64,000 nt of DNA from Nomia melanderi. Taxonomy: Eukaryota; Arthropoda; Insecta; Hymenoptera; Halictidae. The stretch is from the NCBI RefSeq assembly GCF_051020985.1, contig NC_134999.1, forward strand, positions 25,081,160 to 25,145,159, read 5' to 3'. The translations under genes and the position numbers were made by a program. Positions 12,936 through 22,605 of the stretch are shown here, piece after piece (position 1 is the first letter of the stretch; each line of letters opens with the position of its first letter). The notes beneath the pieces were generated by a model that did not search any database, was not told the DNA's origin, and saw only the letters and a list, made by a program, of their open reading frames with translations.

Positions 12936-12953
12936 GAACGTCCCGGGACGTTC
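12936..12953. other. Perfect 18-bp palindrome
   Basis: GAACGTCCCGGGACGTTC equals its own reverse complement. In copy B (about 21,938-21,953) only ACGTC-tctg-GACGT remains, a 5-bp stem with a 4-nt loop. It could be a dimeric protein site or a small stem-loop. Confidence 0.6.
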
Positions 12954-13154
12954 TCTCTAGGCGTTAGGTTCTTTCGCACTCAGGTGCATCAGAGACAATC
13001 GTGAAGTGATGTGTGTTTGTGAGAATGAGTCTCTTGCTCCTTTTTTAAATATAGCTATAGGTAGGCAGGTAGCATACTCTCTGGAATGAATGTTAGATTT
13101 AAGTAGGCAGGGGCCGGTGCTGGCCTTCGTTTCTGCACGATGGTCAGTTACCGG

Positions 13155-13239
13155 GGAACTTGAAAAATCAGTTCAAAGTTGATAGCAAAACGGAGCATGC
13201 CGTTTGCTGATCAACCTTGATCTCGACTTTTCAAGTTCC
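13155..13239 (+). ncRNA. 85-nt precursor-miRNA-like hairpin H2, copy A
   Basis: The outer arms GGAACTTGAAAA (13,155-13,166) and TTTTCAAGTTCC (13,228-13,239) form 12 perfect pairs. Inside an internal loop, TCAA pairs with TTGA, GTTGAT with ATCAAC, and GCAAAaCGG with CCGTTTGC (one bulged A), closed by loop AGCATG: roughly 30 pairs in all. The 85 nt are identical at 22,147-22,231. Size and shape fit a Drosha/Dicer substrate, but I recognise no known mature miRNA. Confidence 0.5.
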
Positions 13240-13296
13240 ACATGGATACCGCGATCGCGATCGGTGTTAGGCGCGAATAGGCGAAACGCTCGAAAT

Positions 13297-13361
13297 TGCT
13301 CGATTGCACTGTCGAATGGTCGATGGCTGTTCCCGAGCTAATGGCCATTCGCTATCGAGCA
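13297..13361 (+). other. 65-nt hairpin H3, copy A
   Basis: The outer arms TGCTCGAT and ATCGAGCA (8 pairs) enclose GAATGG with CCATTC (6 pairs) and an inner GGCT/AGCT stem around GTTCCCG. All stems are also present at 22,289-22,353. Confidence 0.45.
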
Positions 13362-13460
13362 AGCTCAGGGTTTCAGAAATGGTGGACTGCCGAAGAAAAG
13401 AAGAGGCGTATGCCGAAGAGGCCCAGACAAAGTGTCGCTCAAGAGGGCAACTATTAATGG

Positions 13461-13488
13461 CGCTCCATCTCTGCATGCAGATGGAGCG
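13461..13488 (+). other. 10-bp-stem hairpin H4, copy A
   Basis: Arms CGCTCCATCT (13,461-13,470) and AGATGGAGCG (13,479-13,488), loop CTGCATGC. Identical in copy B at 22,453-22,480. Confidence 0.55.
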
Positions 13489-14020
13489 TCATTTTATGTT
13501 ACTACTTTGTCACTGCACTCACTTTAGCTTTAATAGAAATGGTGGTGGTAGTAGTAGAAGTAGTTGTAGTTGTATTGGGCTGGCCATTGCCGCCCCAACG
13601 TCCAGCAATGAGCATTTCGCGATTTTTAATTAGCGTTGCGAGACAAACATTACGGTTTGAATTAGAGCTGTGAATGATATAATCGCGATTTCGATTACAA
13701 CTATTTTTAGTACTTGGTTTTTGAAATTGCTTTAAAGATAGCTTTGCGTATGACAAACATTGATCGCGTTTGACTTTAATACTATTAAATATAAAGCGCA
13801 ATTATGTTAAGTGACACGTAGTTGTCTTGATTTTGAGATAGCATTGCGATTAATTGAATAAACGCGTTTGACAAAGCGTACTTTATTAAATATAATATCC
13901 ATTTATTAATGTAGCGTTGCGAAATCGGTAGATCGGGGTCTTCTTAGAGTCGCGACCACGATTTTTCGCGTTGTCTTAGAGTTGCGTTGTATTAAATGCT
14001 CAAACATATGCTGGAACCAT

Positions 14021-14110
14021 AAGAACCACAGAGCAATTTGCGTTACTGCGAAACGTGGTTCTTTGTAGCTAAAACAGCTGCACATTATAGCCCGCAGCCC
14101 AAAAGGCTGC
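14021..14110 (+). other. Stem-loop cluster H5/H6, copy A
   Basis: H5: arms AAGAACCAC (14,021-14,029) and GTGGTTCTT (14,055-14,063) enclose an inner stem TTTGCG (14,037-14,042) with TGCGAA (14,047-14,052) around loop TTAC, two of its six pairs being G-U. Two GC stems follow: GTAGCT/AGCTGC (14,065-14,081, loop AAAAC) and GCAGCC/GGCTGC (14,094-14,110). Copy B has H5 and only one GC stem, so the GC stem looks duplicated here. Confidence 0.5.
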
Positions 14111-14387
14111 CCCGTATTCTTACATGTAGCGTGGCGTATAAAGAAACTGGTGCACGCGAGTTATTCGTTTTAAATGAAATAATTTAGAGTTGCGTTCGAT
14201 ACTGAAACCCTCGCGTTTTTATTGTATGATATTTGTAAAGTAGCGTTGCGATTAATCATACATTTTTCGCGTTTCTTATTGAAAACTTTGCTCATTTTAT
14301 TAATTAGCGTGGCGAACAGTAATGCACCTCTCACGTTCATTATTGAAATACTTTTATATTCCGTAAATTAGTGTTGCGAAATAAATG

Positions 14388-14433
14388 GTCCACTCTCGCG
14401 ACTTTTATAGCATATATAATGTACAGAGTGGAC
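14388..14433 (+). other. Hairpin H7 (GTCCACTCT / AGAGTGGAC), copy A
   Basis: Nine pairs close a 28-nt loop containing CTCGCG. Copy B (23,344-23,387) keeps GTCCACTC/GAGTGGAC (8 pairs), although the loop has changed. Confidence 0.5.
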
Positions 14434-14521
14434 AGTCCCATATTTTAAATATCCATCCTCCTATTCAATTTCATGTAATTGAACAAAACTTACTATCTAA
14501 TGAAGTGAGTTTTTGTTTCAG

Positions 14522-14565
14522 AGGAATTTGGGTGGGATAGAGGATGCAATTCTCAGGGGAAAATG
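14522..14565 (+). other. Predicted 44-nt exon, copy A
   Basis: It is preceded by a strong acceptor (gtttttgtttcag) and followed by AAATG|gtata. The copy B counterpart (23,475-23,518) is also exactly 44 nt between 'tttctgttgcag' and AAATG|gtatc. A second acceptor ('gtttctgtttcag' at 14,613-14,625) opens a possible 20-nt exon ending AATG|gtaagg; its copy B partner keeps the acceptor but not the donor. No reading frame. Prediction only. Confidence 0.3.
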
Positions 14566-15302
14566 GTATATATCTTAATTTTAATTCTAATTTAATTTAT
14601 TTAATCCTTTGTGTTTCTGTTTCAGGGAATATTATAACTGCAATGGTAAGGAAAAATCGTATAATTTTTCTTAGGCTCCATTTCTTAAATTGTATTCATC
14701 CACTAATCGAATAAGACAGTTTCTGTTTCAGTTCCTTTAGCTTATCCTTCTTATTTGTTTCAGCACTAATTCTAATGTATTTTTAATACAATTTCAGTCT
14801 AATTTTAGTCTAATCTTAGTTTAATTTTCCTTTAACATTGACACATCATTACTTTATTCATAATATAATCGTTATTTAACATTACTGCAGGGCATTTACA
14901 ATTACCTCACGAACATTTTACAAATTTGTTAGTGTTGTATTTCCGTACAGGCTCAAGAAGCAGTATAATATTGACTATGATAGTTTTAGGTGCGTTAATA
15001 ATAAGATTCAGAATAAGAACGGGAGGTGGGTGGAATTGAATTTGCACCCACCTCCCAGGGTCTCATTCGCAGCAACCTCCACGTGGTGAACCTGGAAACT
15101 AGTAGCATCGCCGAAGAGTAGCTTCTATCGAGGGTGTTGCTAGGCCAATAGCTGCAAATTGTGTGAAATATGCCGAGTTGTTATTCTTTAGCTTCATTCT
15201 CACTTCGCTCGTTTCCATCTATCCGGTTCGCTTGACCATGTTTGCAAGTGCATCGGGCCGTGTGACGCCGGTCGGTCTGCAGTTCACGTACCTCGGTGTT
15301 CG

Positions 15303-18300
15303 GCCTTCGACCTTATAAGGAGCAGGTTCGGCAGCAGGACCTCAGTTTCTCGGGAACTCCTGACCAGAGAGTTCTCCTGGGTCTCCTGGGCCTCCTGAGC
15401 CTCCTGAGCTCCCCTGGTGCTCCCTGGAACTTCCCGGACCTCTGTGGGCACCAGTGGCCTACTCCTACCACCACCCCCGGCCACCTTCGACCTTATAAGG
15501 AGCAGGTTCAGCAGCAGGAGCTCAGGTTCCTCGGGAACTCCTGGGCCTCCTGAGCTCCCTGAGCTCCTCCTGAGCTCCCCCTGAGCTCCCCCGGAGCTCC
15601 CTGGTGCTCCCTGGTTCTCCCTGGAACTACCCGGACCTCTGTGGGCACAGTGGCCTACTCCTACCACCACCCCCGGCCACCTTCGACCTTATAAGGAGCA
15701 GGTTCGGCAGCAGGAGCTCAGTTCCTCGGGAACTCCTGGGCCTCCTGAGCTCCCTGAGCTCCTCCTGAGCTCCCCCTGAGCTCCCCCTGAGCTCCCACGG
15801 AGCTCCCTGGTGCTCCCTGGTTCTCCCTGGAACTACCCGGACCTCTGTGGGCACAGTGGCCTACTCCTACCAACACCCCCGGCCGCCTTCGACCTTATAA
15901 GGAGCAGGTTCGGCAGCAGGACCTCAGTTCCTCGGGAACTCCTGACCAGAGAGTTCTCCTAGGCCTCCCGGGCCTCCTGAGCTCCCTGGTTCTCCGTGGA
16001 ACTACCCGGACCTCTGTGGGCACCAGTGGCCTACTCCTACCACCACCCCCGGCCACCTTCGACCTTATAAGGAGCAGGTTCGGCAGCAGGACCTCAGTTC
16101 CTCGGGAACTCCTGACCAGAGAGTTCTCCTGGGCCTCCCGGGCCTCCTGAGATCCCTGGTTCTCCCTGGAACTACCCGGACCTCTGTGGGCACCAGTGGC
16201 CTACTCCTACCACCACCCCCGGCCACCTTCGACCTCATAAGGAGCAGGTTCGGCAGCAGGACCTCAGTTCCTCGGGAACTCCTGACCAGAGAGTTCTCCT
16301 GGGCCTCCCGGGCCTCCTGAGCTCCCTGGTTCTCCGTGGAACTACCCGGACCTCTGTGGGCACCAGTGGCCTACTCCTACCACCACCCCCGGCCACCTTC
16401 GACCTCATAAGGAGCAGGTTCGGCAGCAGGACCTCAGTTCCTCGGGAACTCCTGACCAGAGAGTTCTCCTGGGCCTCCCGGGCCTCCTGAGCTCCCTGGT
16501 TCTCCGTGGAACTACCCGGACCTCTGTGGGCACCAGTGGCCTACTCCTACCACCACCCCCGGCCACCTTCGACCTTATAAGGAGCAGGTTCGGCAGCAGG
16601 ACCTCAGTTCCTCGGGAACTCCTGACCAGAGAGTTCTCCTGGGCCTCCCGGGCCTCCTGAGCTCCCTGGTTCTCCGTGGAACTACCCGGACCTCTGTGGG
16701 CACCAGTGGCCTACTCCTACCACCACCCCCGGCCACCTTCGACCTTATAAGGAGCAGGTTCGGCAGCAGGACCTCAGTTCCTCGGGAACTCCTGACCAGA
16801 GAGTTCTCCTGGGCCTCCCGGGCCTCCTGAGCTCCCTGGTTCTCCGTGGAACTACCCGGACCTCTGTGGGCACCAGTGGCCTACTCCTACCACCACCCCC
16901 GGCCACCTTCGACCTTATAAGGAGCAGGTTCGGCAGCAGGACCTCAGTTCCTCGGGAACTCCTGACCAGAGAGTTCTCCTGGGCCTCCCGGGCCTCCTGA
17001 GCTCCCTGGTTCTCCGTGGAACTACCCGGACCTCTGTGGGCACCAGTGGCCTACTCCTACCAACACCCCCGGCCGCCTTCGACCTTATAAGGAGCAGGTT
17101 CGGCAGCAGGACCTCAGTTCCTCGGGAACTCCTGACCAGAGAGTTCTCCTGGGCCTCCCGGGCCTCCTGAGCTCCCTGGTTCTCCGTGGAACTACCCGGA
17201 CCTCTGTGGGCACCAGTGGCCTTCTCCTACCACCACCCCCGGCCACCTTCGACCTCATAAGGAGCAGGTTCGGCAGCAGGACCTCAGTTCCTCGGGAACT
17301 CCTGACCAGAGAGTTCTCCTGGGCCTCCCGGGCCTCCTGAGCTCCCTGGTTCTCCGTGGAACTACCCGGACCTCTGTGGGCACCAGTGGCCTACTCCTAC
17401 CACCACCCCCGGCCACCTTCGACCTCATAAGGAGCAGGTTCGGCAGCAGGACCTCAGTTCCTCGGGAACTCCTGACCAGAGAGTTCTCCTGGGCCTCCCG
17501 GGCCTCCTGAGCTCCCTGGTTCTCCGTGGAACTACCCGGACCTCTGTGGGCACCAGTGGCCTACTCCTACCACCACCCCCGGCCACCTTCGACCTTATAA
17601 GGAGCAGGTTCGGCAGCAGGACCTCAGTTCCTCGGGAACTCCTGACCAGAGAGTTCTCCTGGGCCTCCCGGGCCTCCTGAGCTCCCTGGTTCTCCGTGGA
17701 ACTACCCGGACCTCTGTGGGCACCAGTGGCCTACTCCTACCACCACCCCCGGCCACCTTCGACCTCATAAGGAGCAGGTTCGGCAGCAGGACCTCAGTTC
17801 CTCGGGAACTCCTGACCAGAGAGTTCTCCTGGGCCTCCCGGGCCTCCTGAGCTCCCTGGTTCTCCGTGGAACTACCCGGACCTCTGTGGGCACCAGTGGC
17901 CTACTCCTGCCACCACCCCGGCCACCTTCGACCTTATAAGGAGCAGGTTCGGCAGCAGGACCTCAGTTCCTCGGGAACTCCTGACCAGAGAGTTCTCCTG
18001 GGCCTCCCGGGCCTCCTGAGCTCCCTGGTTCTCCGTGGAACTACCCGGACCTCTGTGGGCACCAGTGGCCTACTCCTACCACCACCCCCGGCCACCTTCG
18101 ACCTTATAAGGAGCAGGTTCGGCAGCAGGACCTCAGTTCCTCGGGAACTCCTGACCAGAGAGTTCTCCTGGGCCTCCCGGGCCTCCTGAGCTCCCTGGTT
18201 CTCCGTGGAACTACCCGGACCTCTGTGGGCACCAGTGGCCTACTCCTACCACCACCCCCGGCCACCTTCGACCTCATAAGGAGCAGGTTCGGCAGCAGGA

Positions 18301-20230
18301 CCTCAGTTCCTCGGGAACTCCTGACCAGAGAGTTCTCCTGGGCCTCCCGGGCCTCCTGAGCTCCCTGGTTCTCCGTGGAACTACCCGGACCTCTGTGGGC
18401 ACCAGTGGCCTACTCCTACCACCACCCCCGGCCACCTTCGACCTTATAAGGAGCAGGTTCGGCAGCAGGAGCTCAGTTCCTCGGGAACTCCTGGGCCTCC
18501 TGGGCCTCCTGAGCTCCCTGAGCTCCTCCTGAGCTCCCCCTGAGCTCCCCCTGAGCTCCCCCGGAGCTCCCTGGTGCTCCCTGGAACTACCCGGACCTCT
18601 GTGGACACAGTGGCCTTCTCCTACCAACACCCCCGGCCGCCTTCGACCTTATAAGGAGCAGGTTCGGCAGCAGGAGCTCAGTTCCTCGGGAACTCCTGAC
18701 CAGAGAGTTCTCCTGGGCCTCCCGGGCCTCCTGAGCTCCCTGGTTCTCCGTGGAACTACCCGGACCTCTGTGGGCACCAGTGGCCTACTCCTACCACCAC
18801 CCCCGGCCACCTTCGACCTTATAAGGAGCAGGTTCGGCAGCAGGACCTCAGTTCCTCGGGAACTCCTGACCAGAGAGTTCTCCTGGGCCTCCCGGGCCTC
18901 CTGAGCTCCCTGGTTCTCCCTGGAACTACCCGGACCTCTGTGGGCACCAGTGGCCTACTCCTACCACCACCCCCGGCCACCTTCGACCTCATAAGGAGCA
19001 GGTTCGGCAGCAGGACCTCAGTTCCTCGGGAACTCCTGACCAGAGAGTTCTCCTGGGCCTCCCGGGCCTCCTGAGCTCCCTGGTTCTCCGTGGAACTACC
19101 CGGACCTCTGTGGGTACCAGTGGCCTACTCCTACCACCACCCCCGGCCACCTTCGACCTTATAAGGAGCAGGTTCGGCAGCAGGAGCTCAGTTCCTCGGG
19201 AACTCCTGGGCCTCCTGGGCCTCCTGGGCCTCCTGAGCTCCCTGAGCTCCTCCTGAGCTCCCCCTGAGCTCCCCCTGAGCTCCCCCGGAGCTCCCTGGTG
19301 CTCCCTGGTTCTCCCTGGAACTACCCGGACCTCTGTGGGCACAGTGGCCTTCTCCTACCAACACCCCCGGCCGCCTTCGACCTTATAAGGAGCAGGTTCG
19401 GCAGCAGGACCTCAGTTCCTCGGGAACTCCTGACCAGAGAGTTCTCCTGGGCCTCCCGGGCCTCCTGAGCTCCCTGGTTCTCCGTGGAACTACCCGGACC
19501 TCTGTGGGCACCAGTGGCCTACTCCTACCACCACCCCCGGCCACCTTCGACCTTATAAGGAGCAGGTTCGGCAGCAGGACCTCAGTTCCTCGGGAACTCC
19601 TGACCAGAGAGTTCTCCTGGGCCTCCCGGGCCTCCTGAGCTCCCTGGTTCTCCGTGGAACTACCCGGACCTCTGTGGGCACCAGTGGCCTACTCCTACCA
19701 CCACCCCCGGCCACCTTCGACCTCATAAGGAGCAGGTTCGGCAGCAGGACCTCAGTTCCTCGGGAACTCCTGACCAGAGAGTTCTCCTGGGCCTCCCGGG
19801 CCTCCTGAGCTCCCTGGTTCTCCGTGGAACTACCCGGACCTCTGTGGGCACCAGTGGCCTACTCCTACCACCACCCCCGGCCACCTTCGACCTTATAAGG
19901 AGCAGGTTCGGCAGCAGGACCTCAGTTCCTCGGGAACTCCTGACCAGAGAGTTCTCCTGGGCCTCCCGGGCCTCCTGAGCTCCCTGGTTCTCCGTGGAAC
20001 TACCCGGACCTCTGTGGGCACCAGTGGCCTACTCCTACCACCACCCCCGGCCACCTTCGACCTTATAAGGAGCAGGTTCGGCAGCAGGACCTCAGTTCCT
20101 CGGGAACTCCTGACCAGAGGGTTCTCCTGGGCCTCCCGGGCCTCCTGAGCTCCCTGGTTCTCCCTGGAACTACCCGGATCTCTGTGGGCACCAGTGGCCT
20201 ACTCCTACCACCACCCCTGGCTACCAGTGA
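15303..20230. repeat. 170-bp minisatellite, about 28 units
   Basis: Each unit starts 'cttcgacc(t/c)ataagg' (for example 16,061, 16,231, 16,401, 16,571). The common 170-bp form has 'ctgaccagagagttctcctggg'. A longer form (about 180-225 bp; starts near 15,488, 15,684, 18,440 and 19,154) replaces this with a 'gagctccctgagctcctcctgagc' run. Adjacent units are nearly identical, implying recent unequal exchange or conversion. The collagen-like readings on the minus strand only reflect the repeat. Confidence 0.97.
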
Positions 20231-20520
20231 CCACCATTGGCCTAACCTGAACTGGGAGGATAGGAGAGGACCAGTAGACACTTTTGATCTCTCCTGGTTC
20301 TCCCTGGGGCTTCCCGGACCCCTCTGGGCACCAGTGGCCTACTCCTACCACCACCCTCTGGCTACCAGTGACCACCATTGGCCTAACCTGAACTGAGAGG
20401 ATAGGAGAGGACTAGTAGACACTCCTGAGCTCCCCTGGTTCTCCCTGGGAATTCCTGGACCGCTCTGGGCACCAGTGGCCTACCCCTACCTTCACCCCTG
20501 GCTACCAGTGACTACCATTG
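20218..20520. repeat. Degenerate tail of the minisatellite
   Basis: Two or three units of about 139 bp marked by 'ggctaccagtgaccaccattgg' and 'gaggataggagagga', still carrying 'ctctgggcaccagtggcctac'. This form bridges the 170-bp array and the unique-like copy B sequence. Confidence 0.8.
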
Positions 20521-21435
20521 ACCATTCGCGATTCATGCAGAGCCATGCAGAGCAGTGGACCTCGGCTCATTCCAAGGCATGTGCCGGTTGCACACAGCAA
20601 TCGGTGAGTCGCATGCTCTTTCCTTTTACTCCAGTCTCCGATCATGTCGTAGGGCAAAGGGTCCGTAGCGACACCGGTGACTGGTGGTACCATTTTAGTA
20701 GTAGATTTTGGGAGTGCAGTGAACTCGGATATGCCTCTCGAGGCATATTCGAGAGTAGTAGCGTTTTTTGGTTTATTTGTTAGATAGGATGGGGTTTTCT
20801 TGTACGTCGCGTTTAACGTTAATTGCAAATACTAGGAACAATTCTTTGATTTTTATGTTACTTTATTTTCTAGTTTTGTATGTAAGATATAATGCAATTT
20901 TCAAGATTGAATATTAAGATAATACGACTGAGAACTTAGTGGTACATTAATTGTATCAATAAGTTCAGTATAGTCTTCAATTTTTAAAGTTTGAATAAGA
21001 TGCAATCGATTAAGATGATTGATTATTCGCGTTAAAGTTGTTTAATCGCTGGACATGATAGCAAATGTACAAGAAAACATTTCGCGACGGGTAGATCTCT
21101 GAATCGAAGCAAATACTCTGTAATACATTCTTTTGATATTAGAAACAGCTGCTTTGATAAAGGGATCACCTGATTTTTGAAAATGTGTTAAAAGTTTAAA
21201 ATAGATTCATTCTTATTGAAATTTTACTTAGAGTCTCCTTTTCCATTAAATTTTGATTATACTAGTATATTAAAATATTTATTTCTTAGTATATACACAT
21301 TTATTTCTAAAGTTAGAGAATTAAATTCTTAATTTTGAGTCAGTTATAGTCATTATAGAGAATCAAAGAACCTAAGACCGATAGAAAAATCAAACTAACA
21401 TGATTTCATAGCTAGGATTTTCAGGATATTGTTTC

Positions 21436-21502
21436 CATGTTCGTTGCTCGATCTCTCTCACGTGCCCAGGTGCTACTTGGGAGAGTGAGAGCAATGGGCA
21501 TG
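21436..21502 (+). ncRNA. Conserved hairpin H1, copy B
   Basis: The 67-nt paralogue of 12,433-12,499. The 5' arm reads CATGTTCGTTGCTC and pairs at all 14 positions with GAGCAATGGGCATG. The inner stem is two pairs longer than in copy A (CTCTCTCA against TGGGAGAG). Confidence 0.5.
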
Positions 21503-22146
21503 ATGAAATTGTTATTATTTAAACATGTGAGCGATTGGCAATGGTTAGCGTATAATGCCCGACGTATTCTCCACTTGTGTGTGTGTGGTTAGGAAGTGGA
21601 AATGCGTCGGAATTTGCATAAATGTAACAAACAATACCTTCCAAGTCTGAATTAATACTCTTTACACGTGTATATTCCACTTATTCTATGTTATTCTATG
21701 TTTGCAATAGATTATTCATGGAATATATACGCGTTCCCTTATATCCTCACTCATAGAGTACAAATGTTAACAGATTAGAATATTTGCCTCTCATTGCGTT
21801 ACCAAATGACATAAAGAACAGTAGAATTATATCAATTTCAATCAATCATTCGTGCCAAGTAAAATATTTTCTCAAAGATCGTTAGCCATTGCCAGTCGAT
21901 TTCAGGAAATGATAAATTACAGTATGAATGTGATTGTCGACGTCTCTGGACGTTCTCTAGACGTTAGGTTCTTTCGCACCCGGGTGCATTAGTTGTGGAA
22001 TGACGTGTGTTTGTGAGAATGTGTCTTTTGCCTTTTTTAAATATAGCTATAGGTAGGCAGGTAGCATACTCTCTGGAATGAATGTTAGATTTAAGTAGGC
22101 AGGGGCCGGTGCTGGCCTTCGTTTCTGCACGATGGTCAGTTACCGG

Positions 22147-22231
22147 GGAACTTGAAAAATCAGTTCAAAGTTGATAGCAAAACGGAGCATGCCGTTTGCT
22201 GATCAACCTTGATCTCGACTTTTCAAGTTCC
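22147..22231 (+). ncRNA. 85-nt precursor-miRNA-like hairpin H2, copy B
   Basis: Base-for-base identical to 13,155-13,239; the first differences from copy A appear just 3' of it ('cacatagataccacg' here, 'cacatggataccgcg' in A). Confidence 0.5.
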
Positions 22232-22288
22232 ACATAGATACCACGATCGCGATCGGTGTTAGGCGCGAATAGGCGAAACGCTCGAAAT

Positions 22289-22353
22289 TGCTCGATTGCA
22301 CTGTCGAATGGTCGATGGCTGTTCCCGAGCTATTGGCCATTCGCTATCGAGCA
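22289..22353 (+). other. 65-nt hairpin H3, copy B
   Basis: Same stems as 13,297-13,361; the single difference (A to T in the inner unpaired 'gctatt') lies outside the paired arms. Confidence 0.45.
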
Positions 22354-22452
22354 AACTCAGGGTTTCAGCAATGGCGGACGGCCGAAGAAACGAAGAGGCG
22401 TATGCCGAAGAGGCCCCGACAAAATGTCGCTCAAGAGGGCACCTATTAATGG

Positions 22453-22480
22453 CGCTCCATCTCTGCATGCAGATGGAGCG
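22453..22480 (+). other. 10-bp-stem hairpin H4, copy B
   Basis: Identical to 13,461-13,488. Being a near palindrome, it would fold in RNA from either strand. Confidence 0.55.
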
Positions 22481-22605
22481 TCATTTTATGTTACTACTTT
22501 GTCACTGCACTCACTTTAGCTTTAATAGAAATGGTGGTGGTAGTAGTAGAAGTAGTTGTAGCTGCATCGGGCTGGCCATAGCCGCCCCAACGACCAGCAA
22601 TGGGC

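Larger units (their letters stand above)
13040..13620 (+). ncRNA. Highly conserved duplicated module, copy A (three hairpins)
   Basis: About 575 bp matching 22,032-22,612 with no indels and about 20 substitutions, whereas the flanks are clearly more diverged. It contains an 85-nt hairpin (13,155-13,239, identical in both copies), a 65-nt hairpin (13,297-13,361) and a 10-bp-stem hairpin (13,461-13,488). A frame from ATG at 13,316 to TAG at 13,633 (105 codons) is intact in both copies, but the copies differ by about 10 amino-acid-changing and 6 silent substitutions, so protein constraint is weak. Another frame is open in B and stopped in A. Structured RNA or recent gene conversion are the leading explanations. 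Confidence 0.45.
13614..14433 (+). repeat. Degenerate TAGCGTTGCGA ... TCGCG repeat domain, copy A
   Basis: About eleven degenerate units with irregular 50-110-nt spacing. Each has a TAGCGTTGCGA-like core (variants TAGAGTTGCG, TAGCGTGGCG, TAGTGTTGCG), and most have TCGCG or CGCGTTT about 20 nt later in AT-rich surroundings. GCGA and TCGC could pair within units. Clear cores lie near 13,631, 13,913, 14,126, 14,243, 14,305 and 14,370. Copy B has the same series. No protein coding. Confidence 0.75.
11248..15301 (+). repeat. Tandem segmental duplication, copy A (about 4.05 kb)
   Basis: The segment aligns collinearly with 15,303-24,425 (copy B). Shared landmarks are 'cttcgaccttataagga' (11,248 / 15,303), 'ctggtggtaccattttagtag' (about 11,642 / 20,680), the hairpin at 12,433 / 21,436, the module at 13,040-13,620 / 22,032-22,612 (constant offset 8,992, no indels), the TAGCGTTGCGA repeat domain and the 980-like end joined at 'cggtgttcggcc'. 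Most of the segment has drifted with many indels; the 13,040-13,620 module has only about 20 substitutions. Confidence 0.9.

Noticed and set aside
15284..20281. Collagen-like or Arg/Ser-rich proteins on the minus strand
   Set aside because: They are readings of the 170-bp minisatellite, changing frame with unit length.
22256..22519. An 87-codon frame in the conserved module of copy B
   Set aside because: Interrupted by a stop in copy A (TAA at about 13,340), so it is not a conserved protein.
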